DNA from: JAGLQA01 sp023135565
GTDB taxonomy: Bacteria > Acidobacteriota > Aminicenantia > UBA2199
Assembly (NCBI GenBank): GCA_030639305.1
Contig: DAOWCY010000166.1
Location: 1-16,162 of the forward strand
DNA length: 16,162 nucleotides
Direction of reading: 5' to 3'
In this document: in pieces, positions 12,829-16,162 of the stretch
Numbering within the stretch: the first letter of the stretch is position 1
Layout of the letters: each line of letters begins with the position of its first letter
The notes under the pieces: generated by a model
The model's input: only the letters and a program-made list of their open reading frames with translations
What the model was told of the DNA's origin: nothing
Database searches by the model: none
Translations under genes and position numbers: made by a program

Positions 12829-14113
12829 TTTCTGTCCTCCAGTTCTCCGGTAGTATGCCCTCTCTTACTGCCATGTTTATGGTTTTTAAGGCCCGCTTCA
12901 CTACCGGCGGGTCGATCATTTTGCTGCCTAAAGAAACCACGCCCAAACCTTTTTTCTCGGCTTCTTCGAAAGCCAGGACTATTTTTTCGGCTTTTTCGAT
13001 TTCCTTTTCAGCCGGGGCAAAGGCTTCGTGGATGACGGGAATCTGCCGCGGGTGGATAGCGCCTTTGCCGTCGAAACCTAATGACTTCGCTTCCAGTACG
13101 CTCTCTCTTAAGGCGTCCATGTCGTTGACGTCGGAGAATACCGTATCTATGGCCTGGATCCCGGCTGCCCTGGCTGCATTGACCAACATAGAACGGGCAA
13201 AAAAACTCTCCCTGCCTTCGTTGGTGCGCTGGACGCCGAGGTCGGCGGTGTAGTCCTCGAGACCGATGGCTAAGGCCACATTGCGCGGCGAGGCTTTGGC
13301 TATGGAATAGGCGTTGATCACTCCTAAACCGCTTTCGATTATAGGCATGAAAAATAAATCTTCTTCTTGCCTCCGGCGGCCAGGGGGCTTTTTTGAAAAA
13401 TCGCCCCCTGGACCCCCAAAAAACTTTTGTTTAGTTTTGTCGTTTTTTTGCGCGGCAAGTATTTCGTTTACTTTCTTTTCTATTTCCTGCACCTGCTCCG
13501 CGGTCTCTACTTTGGGTATCAAAAGCAGGTGCGGCTTTTGAGGCACGATCTCTTCTAAGTCGGCGAACCCTAAAGGCAGTTGATTGATGCGCACCATCCT
13601 CTCGGCACCCATAAAATCTATGCTTCTCAGGGCATTCCTGACCAGTATCCGGGCCGCGTCTTTATTCGCCGGAGCTACCGAGTCTTCTAAATCTAAAATC
13701 ATGCCGTCAGGTTTGTGAATGGCTGCGTTCATAGACAATTTAGGCTGGTCTCCGGGCAGGTAAAGCCGCGAACGGCGAAACCTTTCCCGAGTAGATGACT
13801 CCACAGGGTACTGCCGGTCGGGTAGATACCTTTTGCCCTTGTCCAATTTTAGGCGCCTGAGCGCGGTTTCCACCCGGGCCATCATCACATAAGGCACGGC
13901 CCCGGCATCTTCAACTTCTACTTCGGCATTTTCGATCGCATAGAATTTTAATATGTCGCGAATCAACTCCCTGGTGGATTCACCGTACAATACGTCTACT
14001 TTACTTTTAAAATTTAATTTAATTCCGCTGCTGCCGGTCAACCGGAGCCCGATCCAACAATCGGAACGAACTCTTGAGCCTCTATTACCGGCTTCCGCAT
14101 ATTTTATACTCAT
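12821..14113 (-). CDS. Fused citrate lyase acyl carrier protein and beta subunit (CitD-CitE)
   Basis: The 430-residue protein joins two citrate lyase parts. Residues 1-95 resemble CitD: AEAGNRGSRVRSDC (6-19) corresponds to the AGTxESxD segment whose serine carries the phosphoribosyl-dephospho-CoA group (S13 or S17 here), followed by IKLNFKSKVDVLYGESTREL. Residues 113-430 are CitE, the citryl-ACP lyase: RSRLYLPGD (114-122), DGMILDLEDSV (136-146), MVRINQLPLG (173-182), PIIESGLGVINAY (257-269), GLEDYTADLG (284-293) and GFDGKGAIHPRQI (346-358), all with normal active-site residues. Between the KVETAEQ block and PIIES there are about 24 extra residues (227-250, KQKFFGGPGG...GRRRQ) encoded by a degenerate copy of the dispersed repeat. 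The ATG at 14113 has AGGAG upstream. CitD is normally a separate gene, so this fusion is notable. An inactive complex cannot be excluded. Confidence 0.9.
   Translation of the reverse strand: MSIKYAEAGNRGSRVRSDCWIGLRLTGSSGIKLNFKSKVDVLYGESTRELIRDILKFYAIENAEVEVEDAGAVPYVMMARVETALRRLKLDKGKRYLPDRQYPVESSTRERFRRSRLYLPGDQPKLSMNAAIHKPDGMILDLEDSVAPANKDAARILVRNALRSIDFMGAERMVRINQLPLGFADLEEIVPQKPHLLLIPKVETAEQVQEIEKKVNEILAAQKNDKTKQKFFGGPGGDFSKKPPGRRRQEEDLFFMPIIESGLGVINAYSIAKASPRNVALAIGLEDYTADLGVQRTNEGRESFFARSMLVNAARAAGIQAIDTVFSDVNDMDALRESVLEAKSLGFDGKGAIHPRQIPVIHEAFAPAEKEIEKAEKIVLAFEEAEKKGLGVVSLGSKMIDPPVVKRALKTINMAVREGILPENWRTENE
13368..13438 (-). repeat. Degenerate dispersed element inserted in frame in citDE
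   Basis: On the + strand it reads TGCCTCCGGCGGCC (13368-13381), then CAGGGGGC, CTTTTTTGAAAAA, CCCCCTGG and AACTTTTGTTTAGTTTTG. These are the parts of the dispersed element in the orientation of copy C, with extra C/G-rich bases in the middle. It falls exactly on the residues of CitE that have no counterpart in ordinary CitE. The reading frame stays open and gives GRRRQ, the same peptide word that the element yields in that frame at copies B and C. Confidence 0.68.
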
Positions 14114-14136
14114 AATTACTCCTTATATTTACATCC

Positions 14137-14255
14137 GTGGGGGGCAATTAGCCGCTCCGCGCCAGGCAGCTCTTTTGATTCTAAACCCCGTGCGCACGGG
14201 GGGGCGTTTAGCGGCTTCGCCGCAGAGGTAGCGAGTGAGCTCTTTTGATTCTAAA
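14137..14255. repeat. Imperfect 70-bp tandem repeat with GC-rich palindromes
   Basis: AGCTCTTTTGATTCTAAA occurs at 14168-14185 and 14238-14255, 70 bp apart. Each is preceded by a GC-rich block (GTGGGGGGCAATTAGCCGC, and GGGGGGCGTTTAGCGGC). Between them are a perfect 16-bp palindrome, CCCCGTGCGCACGGGG (14186-14201), and a hairpin GCGGC-TTC-GCCGC (14211-14223). This lies immediately upstream of citDE, and no promoter of consensus type was found for that operon in this stretch. Confidence 0.7.
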
Positions 14256-14260
14256 TAATT

Positions 14261-14319
14261 AAAAGTTTTGTTCAAACTTTTTCAAAAGTTTGGCCCCCGG
14301 CAGGGCCGCCGGAGGCAAG
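14261..14319 (+). repeat. Dispersed two-hairpin element, copy D
   Basis: Same sequence as copy B over almost its full length: AAAAGTTTTGTTCAAACTTT, CAAAAGTTTGGCCCCCGGC, GGCCGCCGGAGGCAA. It abuts the 70-bp tandem repeat and ends 14 bp from the stop of the following - strand gene. Confidence 0.87.
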
Positions 14320-14332
14320 AACACTTTTGCCT

Positions 14333-14944
14333 CTAAATCACTTTTACTTCCGCGGCCAAACCCTCTATCTTCCTGTTGATGTAGAACTCTTGTATAAACA
14401 ACATCCCTGAATTGCGGGATTTCACATATATTTCGACCTGGGAACTACGCCAGCTCCTGGAGTTCTTCTCAAAAGCCTTTTTGGAGGTGGCTTTATAACC
14501 GAAAGGCGAAGCTAAAACTATTTTATCACTCTCTTTGCCGGGTACCAAAGGCTGGCTAAATAACATCTTATACCCTTCACCCATGGGCCGCGACGCATTC
14601 AACAAGCGGAAAACTCCCAGCATCAACATATGCTTCAACTCCTTTTTACCTTTATTCCTAACACGAAAGGAAATCTCCGGTACTAAAAGAATCCCTTTAA
14701 AATCAGTTTCATCGATTTTCTCAGTCTCTATCCAGTGGCTGGAGATATCGAAAATTTCGACAGCTGATTTGAGCTCTTCCGGGGCGATGCTTTTGTCTAA
14801 GACATTGATCTTAAAGATAAAAGCAAGAAGAAGAATAGATGCGAAAACCGTAAACTTAACCCAAAATTTCGAGCCGAATCTTTTGCGGTTTATATACTCT
14901 TCGAGAGGGAAGCTCTCTAACTTTTGTTTTTCATTTTCCGACAT
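14333..14944 (-). CDS. Single-pass membrane protein of unknown function
   Basis: This 203-residue protein has a charged, cytoplasmic N-terminus (1-26), one hydrophobic helix (about 28-45, KFTVFASILLLAFIFKINVL region) and a roughly 155-residue beta-rich extracytoplasmic domain. The latter contains GILLVPEISFRVRNKGKKEL (84-103), MLGVFRLLNASRPMGEGYKM (108-127) and VLASPFGYKATSKKAFEKNS (143-162), ending QEFYINRKIEG (185-195). The pattern suggests an immunoglobulin-like domain tethered to the membrane. I cannot name a family. AAGGTG upstream of the ATG is a reasonable ribosome site, and a TATAAT-type promoter lies about 27 bp upstream. It is separated from citDE by the repeat-filled 14114-14332 region, so a shared role is not implied. 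Confidence 0.72.
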   Translation of the reverse strand: MSENEKQKLESFPLEEYINRKRFGSKFWVKFTVFASILLLAFIFKINVLDKSIAPEELKSAVEIFDISSHWIETEKIDETDFKGILLVPEISFRVRNKGKKELKHMLMLGVFRLLNASRPMGEGYKMLFSQPLVPGKESDKIVLASPFGYKATSKKAFEKNSRSWRSSQVEIYVKSRNSGMLFIQEFYINRKIEGLAAEVKVI

Positions 14945-14970
14945 TTTACACCTTCTACTTTGTAGTGTCT

Positions 14971-15000
14971 ATTATACCATAAATGCACCGGTATAATCAA
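14971..15000 (-). promoter_or_regulatory. Promoter of the 203-residue membrane protein with an 8-bp inverted repeat
   Basis: On the - strand TTGATT (15000-14995), an 18-bp spacer and TATAAT (14976-14971). ATTATACC (14971-14978) and GGTATAAT (14990-14997) form a perfect 8-bp inverted repeat, so a second TATAAT faces the opposite way at 14992-14997. An operator is possible. Confidence 0.6.
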
Positions 15001-15030
15001 TATATCACACTTTTTTAGCAGACATCCGGG

Positions 15031-16162
15031 TTAAAAATCTTTGATTTCGTCGTAAAAAACAACGTAACACCTGACGGTGACTCCATCTATAGTTTGCACT
15101 TCATCTTTCAGGCCCAACTCTTCGTACCTGTTGGAAATAAAAACCAGGTAAATACATTCGTCTACCGAGAGGCTTTTGGCGTAGTGGGCTACCTGTTTTT
15201 TGCCTTTTTCAAAACGGACCTGGTCCCGGAATATCTTAAATTCGATCACAGTTTCCCTGCCCCCGATGTTGATGATTAAATCGCTCTGTCCTAAGCCGCT
15301 GTGGGGTTCTAAATAACTTTTCCCTTCCAACACCTGCAGCAGGGTCTGGATAAAAGACTCGAAACTATAAACTAAGGCAGCCTCTTTGATCTGCTTCCAC
15401 TGCCCATTTTCATCTTTTTCCCGGAAATAACGGAACCCCCGCCGTTTGACATAGGTGCGGTACCCGGTTACCAGCTTATCGAAATCCAGGCGGTCCGCTG
15501 TCATGAAAAACCGGCCCAGGTTGATTTCCAGCAGTTGTTCTTTAATTTCGTCATTGCTGTAAGGATAGAAGGCATCATAGACCGCTTTTTTATACATGGG
15601 CACCCAGAATTCCACGTTCCCGTCTTTGCCTTTTTTGATCAGGCCCTGGGAAAAAAGAAATTTTATTTTTTCGTCGTTAATCCTGAAGGGCTGCTTTTCC
15701 CCGGTAAATAGGAGTTTCTCAACGAAACGGCGGTGCTGTTTGGCTTTGTTGATAATATTGGAAATATTCTTGTCGATGGCTTCGGTAAGGTACCAATCTT
15801 CTACTTTTAGATAATCGTTATAGTCGATTTCTTCTTTGGCCGGGTTTTTTTCCACTAACTTGTAGGCGAAACCGTTGACCAGGCCCGGCTGGTTGGCGGT
15901 AACGGCGCATATTTTTTCTTTGACGCCGCGGTTGAACAACTGTCCTGTTTCCGCTTCGTGCATGTGCAGCAGTTCGAAGGTTTCTTCATCGGTAAAATAG
16001 GGCACTTCCAGGTTATCGGCGATGTTGAAGGGGCTGGCATTATCCTGCACCACTCCCACGATATTGGAAACCCCCACCAGGATAACGCTTTTCAAGCTGT
16101 GTTCGGTCCTGGAGTGATAGAGGTTGCGGATAGTATGAAGAAATTGGCCGAATATCTCTTCA
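15031..16162 (-). CDS. AAA-like ATPase / PD-(D/E)XK nuclease-like protein, C-terminal part (runs off the window)
   Basis: The frame is open to the window edge, so only the last 376 codons are seen; the ATP-binding loops lie outside. An internal TTG at 16095 is not the true start, because the upstream frame continues (EEIFGQFLHTIRNLYHSRTE) in family style. The visible segment begins with the end of an ATPase domain: LKSVILVGVSNI, DNASPFNIADNL, FTDEETFELLHMHEAETGQL and CAVTANQPGLVNGFAYKLVE, a pattern of AAA_35-like proteins. The C-terminus has a PD-(D/E)XK-type core: GQSDLIINIGG (D at 15282-15280) and TVIEFKIFRD (E-F-K at 15243-15235), followed by KKQVAHYAKSLSVDECIYLV. Function is unknown; it is a different subtype from the protein at 7663-9501. 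Confidence 0.83.
   Translation of the reverse strand, partial: EEIFGQFLHTIRNLYHSRTEHSLKSVILVGVSNIVGVVQDNASPFNIADNLEVPYFTDEETFELLHMHEAETGQLFNRGVKEKICAVTANQPGLVNGFAYKLVEKNPAKEEIDYNDYLKVEDWYLTEAIDKNISNIINKAKQHRRFVEKLLFTGEKQPFRINDEKIKFLFSQGLIKKGKDGNVEFWVPMYKKAVYDAFYPYSNDEIKEQLLEINLGRFFMTADRLDFDKLVTGYRTYVKRRGFRYFREKDENGQWKQIKEAALVYSFESFIQTLLQVLEGKSYLEPHSGLGQSDLIINIGGRETVIEFKIFRDQVRFEKGKKQVAHYAKSLSVDECIYLVFISNRYEELGLKDEVQTIDGVTVRCYVVFYDEIKDF

Overview
The window is about 16 kb of bacterial chromosome with mixed base composition and no rRNA or tRNA. The organism is an anaerobe or facultative fermenter, judged from the citrate lyase genes. A Treponema-like spirochaete is my best guess. It rests on the set of families present (a HAMP-type class III adenylate cyclase, a PknB-type kinase, AAA-ATPase/PD-(D/E)XK proteins, toxin-antitoxin modules, dispersed GC-rich repeats), not on any marker gene, so the taxonomy is low confidence.

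Layout. 1-1620: two complete type II toxin-antitoxin modules on the + strand (an RHH/RelE-type pair, then brnT-brnA), bracketed by a 16-bp direct repeat and closed by a terminator. 1715-4953: a membrane-bound adenylate cyclase followed by a Ser/Thr kinase whose C-terminus is a receiver-like domain lacking the phospho-acceptor Asp. 4957-6016: a cluster of damaged or orphaned genes, namely an ABC exporter reduced by an internal deletion, a VapB antitoxin without its toxin, and a 45-residue lipoprotein remnant. 6102-7616: a DUF937 protein and a small outer-membrane beta-barrel protein.

From 7663 onward every gene is on the - strand. There is an AAA-ATPase/PD-(D/E)XK protein, an unrecognised 396-residue protein built from two duplicated modules, citF, a fused citD-citE gene, a single-pass membrane protein, and the C-terminal part of a second AAA/PD-(D/E)XK protein that runs off the window. 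citF and citDE overlap by 8 bp and form one operon; together they encode the three functional parts of citrate lyase (acyl carrier, acyl lyase, CoA-transferase) in two polypeptides. The activating ligase and prosthetic-group enzymes (CitC, CitX, CitG) are not in view.

The most unusual material is in the repeats. A roughly 59-bp two-hairpin element occurs four times between genes, and a degenerate copy sits in frame inside the citE part of citDE, adding about 24 residues. Between citF and the 396-residue gene lies about 270 bp of degenerate repeats whose two halves are in inverted orientation; their 18-bp word reads as a coiled-coil-like peptide. Several + strand genes (brnT, the cyclase, the beta-barrel gene) have no Shine-Dalgarno and a -10 box very close to the start codon, suggesting leaderless or near-leaderless mRNAs.
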